From JALHVH01 sp964585685 (lineage in GTDB: Bacteria > Acidobacteriota > Aminicenantia > Aminicenantales > Saccharicenantaceae): DNA of 49,317 bases. The stretch's first letter is position 1, and each line of letters begins with the position of its first letter. The translations under genes and the position numbers were made by a program. Positions 8,175 to 16,440 of this stretch are shown here, one piece after another. The stretch spans positions 1-49,317 of the forward strand of contig CAZPEP010000043.1 of the NCBI GenBank assembly GCA_964585685.1, given 5' to 3'. The notes under the pieces are model-generated. The model had not been told where the DNA came from and made no database searches. It saw only the letters and a program-made list of their open reading frames with translations.

Positions 8175-8207
8175 CTTTGATTTCAGTCCCTGAATGGCCT
8201 TAGCTTA

Positions 8208-8512
8208 TGCCCGATTTGTGAACAAAATATGTCAGGAATATCAAACTGTATCTAACAATATCGAAATCCATCGATATCCTAGAGTCCTTAATAACGCGTG
8301 TTTTACTGTGGATATCCATTATCTTGTTCGCTTTGCGCTTTTCACACGCCTTCTATACACGGTAGAAGCCAGCGGTTCAATTCCTCTATCGCCCACCACA
8401 CCTTGCCCGGGACGTTGACAAATCCCCCCTTATTGTAAGGGGGGTCGGGGGGATAAGATCTCCAGACTGATTCGGGGGCGTCCCGGGAGAATCCTGCTGA
8501 CTAGACCCCTTA
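8208..8512 (+). repeat. ~305-bp attP-like repeat, copy B
   Basis: Colinear with 5326-5632. It has a 148-bp left arm, the tRNA-Val 3' segment at 8356-8398 (40 of 43 identical to the tRNA) and a right arm with GGGGGCGTC at 8474 and a second CCCCTT block near 8503. Around the core, CTTCTAT and GTAGAAG face each other across ACACG (8350-8368). It is more diverged from the tRNA than copy A, so probably older. Confidence 0.78.
8424..8444. repeat. Perfect C/G palindrome in repeat right arm
   Basis: CCCCCCTT (8424-8431), loop ATTGT, AAGGGGGG (8437-8444). Degenerate versions lie at 5539-5560 and 8503-8535. The rest of the 8399-8768 gap holds the repeat arm, then AT-rich sequence with a possible promoter, TTGACA 8658-8663 and TAAATA 8682-8687 (18-bp spacer), ahead of the next gene. 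No other feature is seen. Confidence 0.6.
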
Positions 8513-8768
8513 TTGAAAGAAGGTTGGGGGATAAGATATTGATTCTGACCGGACGCTTTCCATTTTTTGCTCCCACCTCCGACAAAATCAACGTATGGTG
8601 TTGTGCTTCATCGGGAGAGTAGAATGAGGATCGCTTCCCGCCGGGACGCGGAAATCCTTGACAAAAGCGACAAAAGGACACTAAATATAGTGGATAGGTA
8701 TAAGTCTATAGATAGATATTGATGTATAGGACAAAAAAGCTGGCCCCTCTAAGAATCTCGGAATCTGA

Positions 8769-11700
8769 ATGATACAACAGGACTCGGTCCGGACGGAACC
8801 CCAGGGACCGCGGGAGGTCTTGATCGCAGGGTTCGCCCCGCACCAGGTGGCCCTTCTCAAGAGCGCCTTCGAAGGCCAATTCGTCATCCATGGCGCGACG
8901 GACGGAACGGAGGCCCTCAAGCTCCTCAGGGACATCCCCTCCGTGAACGTCCTCCTCGTTCAGCAGGATATGCGGCCCATGACCGGAGTGGATTTCCTGC
9001 GCATCGCTCAGGAACTTTTCGGCGGGCTCGAGAAAACGGTCAAGGTGCTGGCCACAGGCTCGGATGGTCAGGAAAACCTGGGTGGACCGCCCGCCCCGGG
9101 CTCCATAGACGCGTTCATCCCCGGAGAATTTCGCGCCTCGGCCATTCTCCTCGAGATCAACCGCCTTCTCTCCAGGCGCTCGCGCGAGAAGCGGGCATCC
9201 ATGAGGATCACCTTGCCCCGCAATAACGCCATCGGTATCGAGATCGGCCTCAAAGGCAAGGCCGAACTCGGAGACATCGGTGAGAGCGGCCTGTTCCTCA
9301 AGACGCGATTCCCCTATCCTGTGGGAAAAACCCTCCCCCTCATCCTGAATATGCCCGGGGCCGATTCGCATCTCGTCCTCGGGAACGTGGCCCGTCGCGA
9401 CGAAGCCCGGTCAGGGCTCGGGATCCAGTTCCAGACCGTCGGAAAGGGCGCCCGGGACGCGATTTTCGACTTTCTCCGGGACCATTCCTCCCTCCAGGAC
9501 CTCGATGAGCTGAAGGAACGGTATCCTTTTCTCAAAACGGACGACATGATCGCCTTCCAGGACGAGGGCCGGATCGAATCCTTCCTGATGATCGCCCTCC
9601 GGTCCCAGATGGAGATCATCGCCATCTCCCCGCAAACGCGGGCGTCGACGACCCTCCATTTTTCCGACCTGAAGCCCGGCAAGACCTGCGTCCTGGAGGG
9701 CAAGGACCTGGACATTAAATTCAAGACCTCGGATTCGGTGTTCATTTCGTTCCAGGCCGGCTACGCAACCTACAATTTCGAGACGAAGGTCCGGCGGATC
9801 CGGAAGGAAGGCACCGCGATGGAGTGCTTCTTTCCCAGGATCATGTTCTATTCCGAAAAGCGGGCCATCAAACGGAAGGGCAACGAAGGGAACCTTCGCC
9901 TCGAAATCCACATCCCCGCTCCTTTTCAGAAGAGAATCCACGGCCGGATCACGGACTTCTCCGAAGGCGGGGCCAGCTTCATCGCCGAGTCCGACGGCAT
10001 CGCCCTTCTGGCCGGCACCCCCCTCGAATCGATCAAAATCTTCGATGGCGACAATCTCGTCCGCAACGAGATCGGGGAGATCCGGAACGTCGTCGGCTGG
10101 AACGGGGACGCGGCCGGCCTGCTCCGGTACGGCGTCCAATTCGGGATCGGCCGGATGAACATCCAATCCACCCGACCGCTGGAACCCGACCCTCATGCCG
10201 TCCAAGAAGGGACGGCGGAAAAGACGCTCCGTCCCCGGATGAGAAGGGCAGCCGACCTGAGCGAGATCGTCCAAAGCCCTCCGGACGTCATCCGGTTGGA
10301 GACCACCAGGGGGGAAGAGATCATAGGGCTCTTGAACACCTCCTTCCCGTTGGACGACCGGCCCATTCCGGTCGTCGTGATCCCGCCCGCGTTCGGCAAG
10401 ACGAAAGAAACTCTTTTCGGCTTGGCCCTGACCCTCATCGAGAATTTTCATCTCCTGGGCAAACCCCTGGCCGTCATCCGTTTTGACGGTATTCGGCGGA
10501 AGGGAGAAAGCCACAAGGACCCCGATGCTTCGGCGCCGCCCTACGAGATGCTGAATGCGAGCTTCAGCCAGGGCGCGGACGACATCCGGGCCGTCCTGGA
10601 TTGGATCCACCTTAATCCACGGAAGCTGAAGGCCAGCTCGGTCGTCCTCGTCACTTTTTCGCTTTCCGCCCTGGAGGCAAGAGTCGCCCTGAAGGAGGAA
10701 GCCAATCGCCGGCGGATCGACTATTGGATTTCCTGCATGGGCACGCCCGAGTTTCGGAACCTCATGATCCGCGTCAATTGCGGACTCGATTTCCTTGAGC
10801 AATACCAGCTCGGTCTCAAACTGGGAATCATGCCCGTCCTCGGGAATCTCGTGAACGTCGACAATTATGTCGCCGACGGAGTCGCCAACGGAGTCGCCAC
10901 CCTGGAGCAGGCCCGCGACGATATCCGAAGGATCGAGATCCCCATCACCTGGATCTATGGCGAACACGATCACTGGGTCGAGGCCGGATTTATCCGTGAC
11001 GTGATGAGCGTCCGGGCTCCCGCCCCTCGCGACGTGATCCCGGTTCCCATCGGGCACAACGCCCGGACTTCCGATGAGGCTCTCCATCTGTTTGGGACCA
11101 TCACTTCCCTGATCCACAGGTTTCTATATGGGGAGATGTTCCACCCTATCAAGCCCGAAAAGAAGGATATGGACACGATGCGCCGGGCGGAGAAGGACAG
11201 GCTGCCGGCGAGAAACCTGAGCAACCGCAAGAGCTACTGGCAGAGATATCTGGTGGGAGAGGATAACCTTCTGGGGTTTGACATCATGAGCCTCGGCGAC
11301 GATTACGGACAGCTCATGCAAGACCAGCTTCAAGCTCTGGCGCTTTCCCCCGGGGACCGCCTCCTGGACCTCGGCGGGGGAACGGGGAATTTCGTCAAGC
11401 ATCTCCTCGAGCGGAATCACCCTCTGCCGAACCGGATGACCATCGCAGACCTCATTCCCGAGGCCATGCTCAAAGCCCGCTCCAAACTCATTTCCCTCAT
11501 CGGCGCAAGAAAAGAAAACGGCCGGCCCGACTTTGTCGGCCTGGATCTCGAACTCAACCGGTTCATCCCCGTCCGCCGATTCCTGCAGGGCGAAATCGGA
11601 AGGTTCCGAGATCTGGCCGAGCGGATCGAGGACCTTCCGCTTCACAGCGCCAGGAAAATCGACGAGTCCTTCTCGCCCCGTCTCCACCGGATCCTCCGGG

Positions 11701-12314
11701 GCGACCCGCTTTCGCCCGAGATCGACCGCTGGCTGAAGAGCCGGTTTGAACTGCCCGAGTACAGGATCATCGTCGATTTCAACCAAGCGACGCGGCATGT
11801 CCGGGGTCTTGTCGTCGAGAAGCCGGCTTTCAGGAAAATGGCCTTCCCGGGGGGCCTCGACACGGCTTTCCACATTCCTTTCAAGTCCGGCTCCTACAAC
11901 AAGATCCTCATGAGCCTGGTCCTGTCCTACCTTTTCAATCCCGTCGAAACCCTCCGCGAGATCCGGCGGATCATCAGCCCCGGAGGTCTATTCGTTCTGT
12001 CGAGCATGCGTCCCGATACGGACGCCTCGGGCCCGTTCACCCGGCTGATGGCCAAGATCGAAGCCATGGCTCCGGAAAATTTGCCCCAAGAATGGCCTAA
12101 GGATCTCCTCCTCCATTCCCTCCGCTCCTTCCTGAACGACGCCCAGGCCCTGGTCGATCTGGAGGAAGCGGGAACGTTCGATTTCTTCGATCCAGAAAAG
12201 CTCGAAGGGCTCCTGGACGAAGCGGGATGGGAGATCGTCCGGACGATCCCCTCCTTCGGCGACCCCCCCCAGGGATATGTCGTAGCCGCCAAAGTGAGAG
12301 AGACCCATGGATAA
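8769..12314 (+). CDS. Multidomain pseudo-receiver / PilZ / PilZ / LuxD-like hydrolase / SAM methyltransferase protein
   Basis: 1181 aa, no signal peptide or membrane segment. Domains: (1) receiver-like 16-135, with the phosphoacceptor position occupied by Gln65 and no N-terminal acidic pair, so probably not phosphorylated; (2) PilZ ~136-245 with R142...R146 but DIGESG (169-174) instead of DxSxxG; (3) YcgR-N-like ~255-360; (4) PilZ ~362-470 with canonical R365...R369 and DFSEGG 396-401, expected to bind c-di-GMP; (5) alpha/beta hydrolase ~505-790 resembling LuxD acyltransferase: TFSLSA with S631, HDHWV with D734, H763; (6) class I methyltransferase ~820-1175, SAM loop LDLGGGTGNF 866-875, with an insertion ~925-1030. 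LuxD releases acyl groups from acyl-ACP; the substrate here is unknown. The stop overlaps the next start by 8 nt, so the two genes are coupled. Confidence 0.85.
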   Translation: MIQQDSVRTEPQGPREVLIAGFAPHQVALLKSAFEGQFVIHGATDGTEALKLLRDIPSVNVLLVQQDMRPMTGVDFLRIAQELFGGLEKTVKVLATGSDGQENLGGPPAPGSIDAFIPGEFRASAILLEINRLLSRRSREKRASMRITLPRNNAIGIEIGLKGKAELGDIGESGLFLKTRFPYPVGKTLPLILNMPGADSHLVLGNVARRDEARSGLGIQFQTVGKGARDAIFDFLRDHSSLQDLDELKERYPFLKTDDMIAFQDEGRIESFLMIALRSQMEIIAISPQTRASTTLHFSDLKPGKTCVLEGKDLDIKFKTSDSVFISFQAGYATYNFETKVRRIRKEGTAMECFFPRIMFYSEKRAIKRKGNEGNLRLEIHIPAPFQKRIHGRITDFSEGGASFIAESDGIALLAGTPLESIKIFDGDNLVRNEIGEIRNVVGWNGDAAGLLRYGVQFGIGRMNIQSTRPLEPDPHAVQEGTAEKTLRPRMRRAADLSEIVQSPPDVIRLETTRGEEIIGLLNTSFPLDDRPIPVVVIPPAFGKTKETLFGLALTLIENFHLLGKPLAVIRFDGIRRKGESHKDPDASAPPYEMLNASFSQGADDIRAVLDWIHLNPRKLKASSVVLVTFSLSALEARVALKEEANRRRIDYWISCMGTPEFRNLMIRVNCGLDFLEQYQLGLKLGIMPVLGNLVNVDNYVADGVANGVATLEQARDDIRRIEIPITWIYGEHDHWVEAGFIRDVMSVRAPAPRDVIPVPIGHNARTSDEALHLFGTITSLIHRFLYGEMFHPIKPEKKDMDTMRRAEKDRLPARNLSNRKSYWQRYLVGEDNLLGFDIMSLGDDYGQLMQDQLQALALSPGDRLLDLGGGTGNFVKHLLERNHPLPNRMTIADLIPEAMLKARSKLISLIGARKENGRPDFVGLDLELNRFIPVRRFLQGEIGRFRDLAERIEDLPLHSARKIDESFSPRLHRILRGDPLSPEIDRWLKSRFELPEYRIIVDFNQATRHVRGLVVEKPAFRKMAFPGGLDTAFHIPFKSGSYNKILMSLVLSYLFNPVETLREIRRIISPGGLFVLSSMRPDTDASGPFTRLMAKIEAMAPENLPQEWPKDLLLHSLRSFLNDAQALVDLEEAGTFDFFDPEKLEGLLDEAGWEIVRTIPSFGDPPQGYVVAAKVRETHG

Positions 12315-14841
12315 CGAACGAAGCGCGTTTGAAGAAAGACTGAACAACGAAAACAACCTGCGGGCGAGGGCCCGTTTAGCGATCATCATCAGCATGATCC
12401 TGTACCCGGCGTTCCTGATCCTCGACGCCATTTACACCCCCATGTTCTTCAGGCAGTTCCTTGTCATCCGCCTATCGGTCGTCGCCATCCACGTCCTCCT
12501 TCTCATCGCGTTCTCCAGGACCAAGTCGAATCGCGGCTTCATCAACCTCGGCATGATCATGTGTCTCTCGGACGCCGCCGGGATCGCCATCATGATCCAG
12601 ATCCTCGGCGGCTTCCTGACAAGCTACTACCAGGGACTGACCATCATCATCATGGGCATGGTCGTCGTGATCCCGCTCGCTTTCAAGGAAACGACCATCC
12701 TCTATGCCCTGATCTGGGCAAGCTACGCCTTCCCCAGCCTCATCAACATGCCCAACGAAGCCGGCTCCTGGCGGTTCGTCGTCAACAACCTGTTTTTTCT
12801 GACGTCCATCATTGTCATCGGCACGTTCGGGTCCTTCATGACGGACAACATCCGCCGCCGGGAGCTTAAAAACCGTATCCGTCTCGAGGAACTGACGGAG
12901 GTTCTCAAGGAATCGAACCTCAAACTGCAGAGCCTGGACAAGCTCAAGACGCAATTCTTTTCGAACGTCAGCCACGAGCTCCGAACGCCCTTGACCCTGA
13001 TGCTGGTGCCCCTGGCCCCGATACTGGATCAGAAGATGGGCCCGATCTCCGCCAAGCAGAAAGAAACCCTCGAATCGATCCGGAGCAACGGCGTCAAGCT
13101 CCTCAAGCTGATCAACAATCTCCTCGACCTGGCCAAGCTCGAGGAAGGGAAGATGCGGCTCAAGGTCAAGACGGTGGATTTCATCGAATACACGGGGGCG
13201 TTTCTCGCGACCATCAAGCCGCTGGCCGACCGGAAGCGGATCAAGCTCTTCCTCCAGCACCCGCCGCACAAGGTCGATCTGGTCATCGATCCGGACCAGT
13301 TCGAAAAGGTCGTCATGAATCTCCTGTCCAACGCCGTGAAATTCACGCCCGAAGGCGGGCGGATCACCATCTATATCGAGGAAACCGAGACCTCGGTTAT
13401 CCTGACCGTCGCGGACACCGGGAAAGGCATTCCCGAGGATATGCTGGTGAGCATCTTCGACCGATTTTCCCAGGTCGACGGCTCCCTATCAAGGTTGCAC
13501 GAGGGAACGGGCATCGGCCTGTCATTGGCCCAGGAAATCGCGCTCCTCCATCGCGGCCGCATCCACGCCGAGAGCAAGCTCAACCAGGGATCGCGTTTCA
13601 TCGTCGAGCTCAGAAAGGGCGACGCCCACTTCGGAGAGGATGTCCTCGACCGCCGGATCACCGACCAACCCGTCGTCCTGAGAAAGCGCGCGACGGATTT
13701 GGAGGAGCCGAGGGTCCAGGATATCATCACGAACTTCCGTGACCTCCAGCTCGCCGACCTCGATAAAATCGACTTCCTGGACGACAACGCCGGGAAGGAA
13801 CGCAAGCACGACTATCATCTCCTGGTCCTCGACGACAACCCCGAGGTCCTCAAGCTCATGAAGCTCCTCCTCGAGAACGAGTTCGACCTGACGTTTTCCA
13901 CCTCGGCCGTCGAGGGCCTGGCCCTTCTTCGGGAACAGTCCCCCGACCTCGTCCTCTGCGATCTCATGATGCCCGGAATGGACGGGCAACAATTCTGCCG
14001 GGCCGTCAAAGGCGACGACGTCCTCAAGCACACGCCGGTTATCCTGGTGACCGCGCGCTCCGGGTCCGATCTGATGGCCGAGGGCATCGAGTCCGGCGCG
14101 GACGACTACGTCACCAAGCCCTTCAGCGGAACCGAGCTCAAGGCCCGGATCCAGGCCCTTCTCCGCATCCGAAGCGTCGAAGCCGAGCTCGCCCTCGCCA
14201 ACCGGAACCTCAAAATGAGAACGAACGACCTCGTCGAGCGCCAGAAAACCCTGTTCATCGCCATGGTCAAATCCCTGGTTTCGGCCCTCGACGCCAAGGA
14301 CATCTACACCCGCTATCATTCGACCCGGGTCACGGAGTACACCCTCAAAATCGCCGGAAAAATGAACTTCGGCGCCCGGGAGATGGCCGACCTCGAGCTG
14401 GCGGCGCTCCTCCACGACGTCGGCAAGATCGGCGTCCCCGAATATGTCCTGAACAAGAAATCCAAACTGACCGAAGAGGAGATGGGCCTGATCCGCCAAC
14501 ACCCGGTCCACGCCGAAAGCATCCTCAAGCCCGTCGTCGAGCTTAACCAGATCTCGAAGATCGTCCGGGCCCATCACGAACGGTACGACGGCACCGGATA
14601 TCCCGACAGGCTCAGGGGCCTGGAAATCCCCCTTGCCGCCCGCATCATGGCGGTCGCCGACACATACGACGCCATCACCTCGGTGCGCCCCTACCGGGGA
14701 GCGGAATCGCATAGCGTCGCCGTCAAGGAGATCATCAAGTTCTCCGGGATCCAGTTCGACCCGGAGGTCGTTCAGCATTTCATCGAGATTGCCGGCGAGA
14801 TCGCCAAGGATAGGAAACCGGACGACGGGTTCGTCATCTGA
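12307..14841 (+). CDS. Membrane hybrid histidine kinase - receiver - HD-GYP c-di-GMP phosphodiesterase
   Basis: 844 aa. Six predicted membrane helices (~23-178) are followed by a short coiled linker, HisKA with H223 in SHELRTP, an HATPase domain (NLLSNAVKFTP, DTGKGIP, GTGIGLSLA), a receiver with phosphoacceptor D552 in CDLMMPGMDG, and HD-GYP with H703-D704 (HDVGKIG) and HHERYDGTGYP ending at 766. All catalytic motifs are intact. Predicted role: sensing through the membrane domain, phosphotransfer to its own receiver, and control of c-di-GMP hydrolysis. This is the RpfC plus RpfG layout in one chain. The ATG at 12307 overlaps the preceding gene by 8 nt. No ligand is identified. Confidence 0.92.
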   Translation: MDNERSAFEERLNNENNLRARARLAIIISMILYPAFLILDAIYTPMFFRQFLVIRLSVVAIHVLLLIAFSRTKSNRGFINLGMIMCLSDAAGIAIMIQILGGFLTSYYQGLTIIIMGMVVVIPLAFKETTILYALIWASYAFPSLINMPNEAGSWRFVVNNLFFLTSIIVIGTFGSFMTDNIRRRELKNRIRLEELTEVLKESNLKLQSLDKLKTQFFSNVSHELRTPLTLMLVPLAPILDQKMGPISAKQKETLESIRSNGVKLLKLINNLLDLAKLEEGKMRLKVKTVDFIEYTGAFLATIKPLADRKRIKLFLQHPPHKVDLVIDPDQFEKVVMNLLSNAVKFTPEGGRITIYIEETETSVILTVADTGKGIPEDMLVSIFDRFSQVDGSLSRLHEGTGIGLSLAQEIALLHRGRIHAESKLNQGSRFIVELRKGDAHFGEDVLDRRITDQPVVLRKRATDLEEPRVQDIITNFRDLQLADLDKIDFLDDNAGKERKHDYHLLVLDDNPEVLKLMKLLLENEFDLTFSTSAVEGLALLREQSPDLVLCDLMMPGMDGQQFCRAVKGDDVLKHTPVILVTARSGSDLMAEGIESGADDYVTKPFSGTELKARIQALLRIRSVEAELALANRNLKMRTNDLVERQKTLFIAMVKSLVSALDAKDIYTRYHSTRVTEYTLKIAGKMNFGAREMADLELAALLHDVGKIGVPEYVLNKKSKLTEEEMGLIRQHPVHAESILKPVVELNQISKIVRAHHERYDGTGYPDRLRGLEIPLAARIMAVADTYDAITSVRPYRGAESHSVAVKEIIKFSGIQFDPEVVQHFIEIAGEIAKDRKPDDGFVI

Positions 14842-14893
14842 CGGGCGGGGAGCTCCGGCACCGCCTGGCCCCGGCCTCCTGACAGCACCCCTT

Positions 14894-16351
14894 TTACCGG
14901 ACGCGGGGATAATAATTGCTATGCCACTTGATCCGCATCGGGCGCCCGTCCGGGCCCATCTCGAAGACGATCTCTTCCCCGAGGACCTCGTCCTTTCTGA
15001 CCCGCCGGAACATGTTCTCCCCCGTCTTTTTCAGCTTCGTGATCTCCTTGACAGGATCCCAGGTCGGCAGATCCACGGCGGCGAGGCCGCCCTCCCAGAC
15101 GATCATCGCGATCTCGCCCCAGGCGCCGGTATAGGAGCCTGTATATTTCTTTAGCTCGGGATCGACCGGCTTCGCACCCAACGGGTCCTTGACCGCGGCC
15201 CTGATCGCCGGCGCGACGATGTCGTAGATGCGACGGGCGAACCCCTCCGAATCCACGCCCAGGGCGTTGGACATGAATACGGTGGAGACCCGCTCGTCCG
15301 GTTTGAGAAGGATCCCCGTGCGATAGCCCGGACAGGACCCTCCATGACCGACAAAGGCGTTCGCATCGCCTTTCATGACCGAAAAGCCCAGGCCCCATAC
15401 GGTCTCGAAGTCGGGATCGACCCAATGGACGCGGTACATCTCGCGCAGCGTGTTCGCCTTGAGCACCTCGGTCCTTCCCGTGCCGAGAAGGCGAAACTGC
15501 CATTGGGCAAAACGGGCAAGGTCCTCGGCCGTCGAAGCGAACCCGGCCGCCGGGGCGATGCCGCGCACCTGGAAAAACGGGAGCAGGGGCCGATCGCCGT
15601 TGCGCGTCATGCAGCCGTAGCCGGTCGCGAGCCGCGCTCCGCGTTGGTTCTCCGGCATCTCGGGCGTCGTGCTCGTGAGCTCGAGCGGGTCCAGGATGTT
15701 GCGCCGAACGTACTCGTCATAGGGCATTCCGGAGGCCGCGGCAACGACCTCGCCCGCCAGGGTGAGCCCGAGGTTCGAGTATTGAAAATACGCTTCGGCG
15801 GGATAGAGCGTCTGCTGCTTCGAGATCCGCTCGACGATCTCGTCGTGCGTGGGGAACGGGAAACCCGGGCCGGTCCAATACGGATAATCGGACTCGCGGG
15901 GAAGCCCCGAGGCATGGGTGAGAAGGCCCTCGATGGTGATCTCGGGACCTTCGGGCTCCGTCCTTTGGATGGTGAACCAAGGCAGGTGTTTGCCGACCGG
16001 GTCATCCAGGCGAAGTTTCCCGGCGTCGCGCAGCTGCATCACGGCGATGCTGGTGAACAGCTTGGAGATCGAACAGATGCTGTAGATCGTGCCCGGAGCC
16101 GCCGGCGTCTTGCGCGAGAGGTCGGCGTATCCGAAACCTCCGGTCCAGAGGAGCTGCTGGTCATGGATCACCGCCGCGGAGACACCCGGGATCTGGCCGT
16201 AGGCCCGCTGGGCTTCGAGCCAGACACCCAGAAACTCCAGGGCCGATGCCACGCGCGGATCGCCGGCAAGCCCTTGAGTTTGAGAAAAAGCCGGACCGGA
16301 GAGAACAAAGACGACGAGGACGAGCATTATGAATGATCGGATCTTTTTCAT
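14894..16351 (-). CDS. Secreted serine hydrolase, class C beta-lactamase/PBP-like family
   Basis: 485 aa from the ATG at 16351 (AGAAGGAAG ribosome site upstream, TATAAT at 16388-16383). Signal peptide 1-23 (FIMLVLVVFVLSGPAFSQ). Catalytic motifs: SxxK at S94-K97 (SISK), YSN at 191-193, HGG at 336-338. The last ~90 residues (GSYTGAWGEIAMIVWEGGL...) form the beta-rich domain often attached to esterase-type members. These proteins include AmpC-type beta-lactamases, D-aminopeptidases and esterases, and the true substrate is not readable. Convergent with the HD-GYP gene (52 bp gap) and downstream of the transporter gene on the same strand, 89 bp away. Confidence 0.9.
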   Translation of the reverse strand: MKKIRSFIMLVLVVFVLSGPAFSQTQGLAGDPRVASALEFLGVWLEAQRAYGQIPGVSAAVIHDQQLLWTGGFGYADLSRKTPAAPGTIYSICSISKLFTSIAVMQLRDAGKLRLDDPVGKHLPWFTIQRTEPEGPEITIEGLLTHASGLPRESDYPYWTGPGFPFPTHDEIVERISKQQTLYPAEAYFQYSNLGLTLAGEVVAAASGMPYDEYVRRNILDPLELTSTTPEMPENQRGARLATGYGCMTRNGDRPLLPFFQVRGIAPAAGFASTAEDLARFAQWQFRLLGTGRTEVLKANTLREMYRVHWVDPDFETVWGLGFSVMKGDANAFVGHGGSCPGYRTGILLKPDERVSTVFMSNALGVDSEGFARRIYDIVAPAIRAAVKDPLGAKPVDPELKKYTGSYTGAWGEIAMIVWEGGLAAVDLPTWDPVKEITKLKKTGENMFRRVRKDEVLGEEIVFEMGPDGRPMRIKWHSNYYPRVR

Positions 16352-16440
16352 CGGGTAATGCTTCCTTCTTCGGAATTTTTTAATTATAGGTCTTTCCTTG
16401 GTCGTCTGCGAGGCAATCGAACCGTAACCCGCCGCGCCGT

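Larger units (their letters stand above)
5474..8398. mobile_element. Unit 2 of the tRNA-Val-anchored array (integrase-less)
   Basis: Bounded by tRNA-Val 3' copies 5474-5516 and 8356-8398 (the latter with three mismatches). It carries an alpha/beta hydrolase, a truncated RCC1 lipoprotein, a small relic and a secreted protein of unknown function. There is no recombinase. It ends in the same 148-bp arm as unit 1. Confidence 0.5.

Noticed and set aside
2057..8355. A hidden integrase or transposase within the tRNA-Val units
   Set aside because: All intact frames are accounted for by kinase fusion, hydrolase, RCC1 relic and secreted protein; no tyrosine or serine recombinase motif was seen.
9411..11117. 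568-codon open frame opposite the multidomain enzyme
   Set aside because: Mirrors the codon bias of the sense gene, which has clear domains; the antisense product is Asp/Gly/Pro-rich with no motif.
13522..14778. 418-codon open frame opposite the kinase/HD-GYP gene
   Set aside because: Same GC-driven artefact; the sense strand carries intact receiver and HD-GYP motifs.
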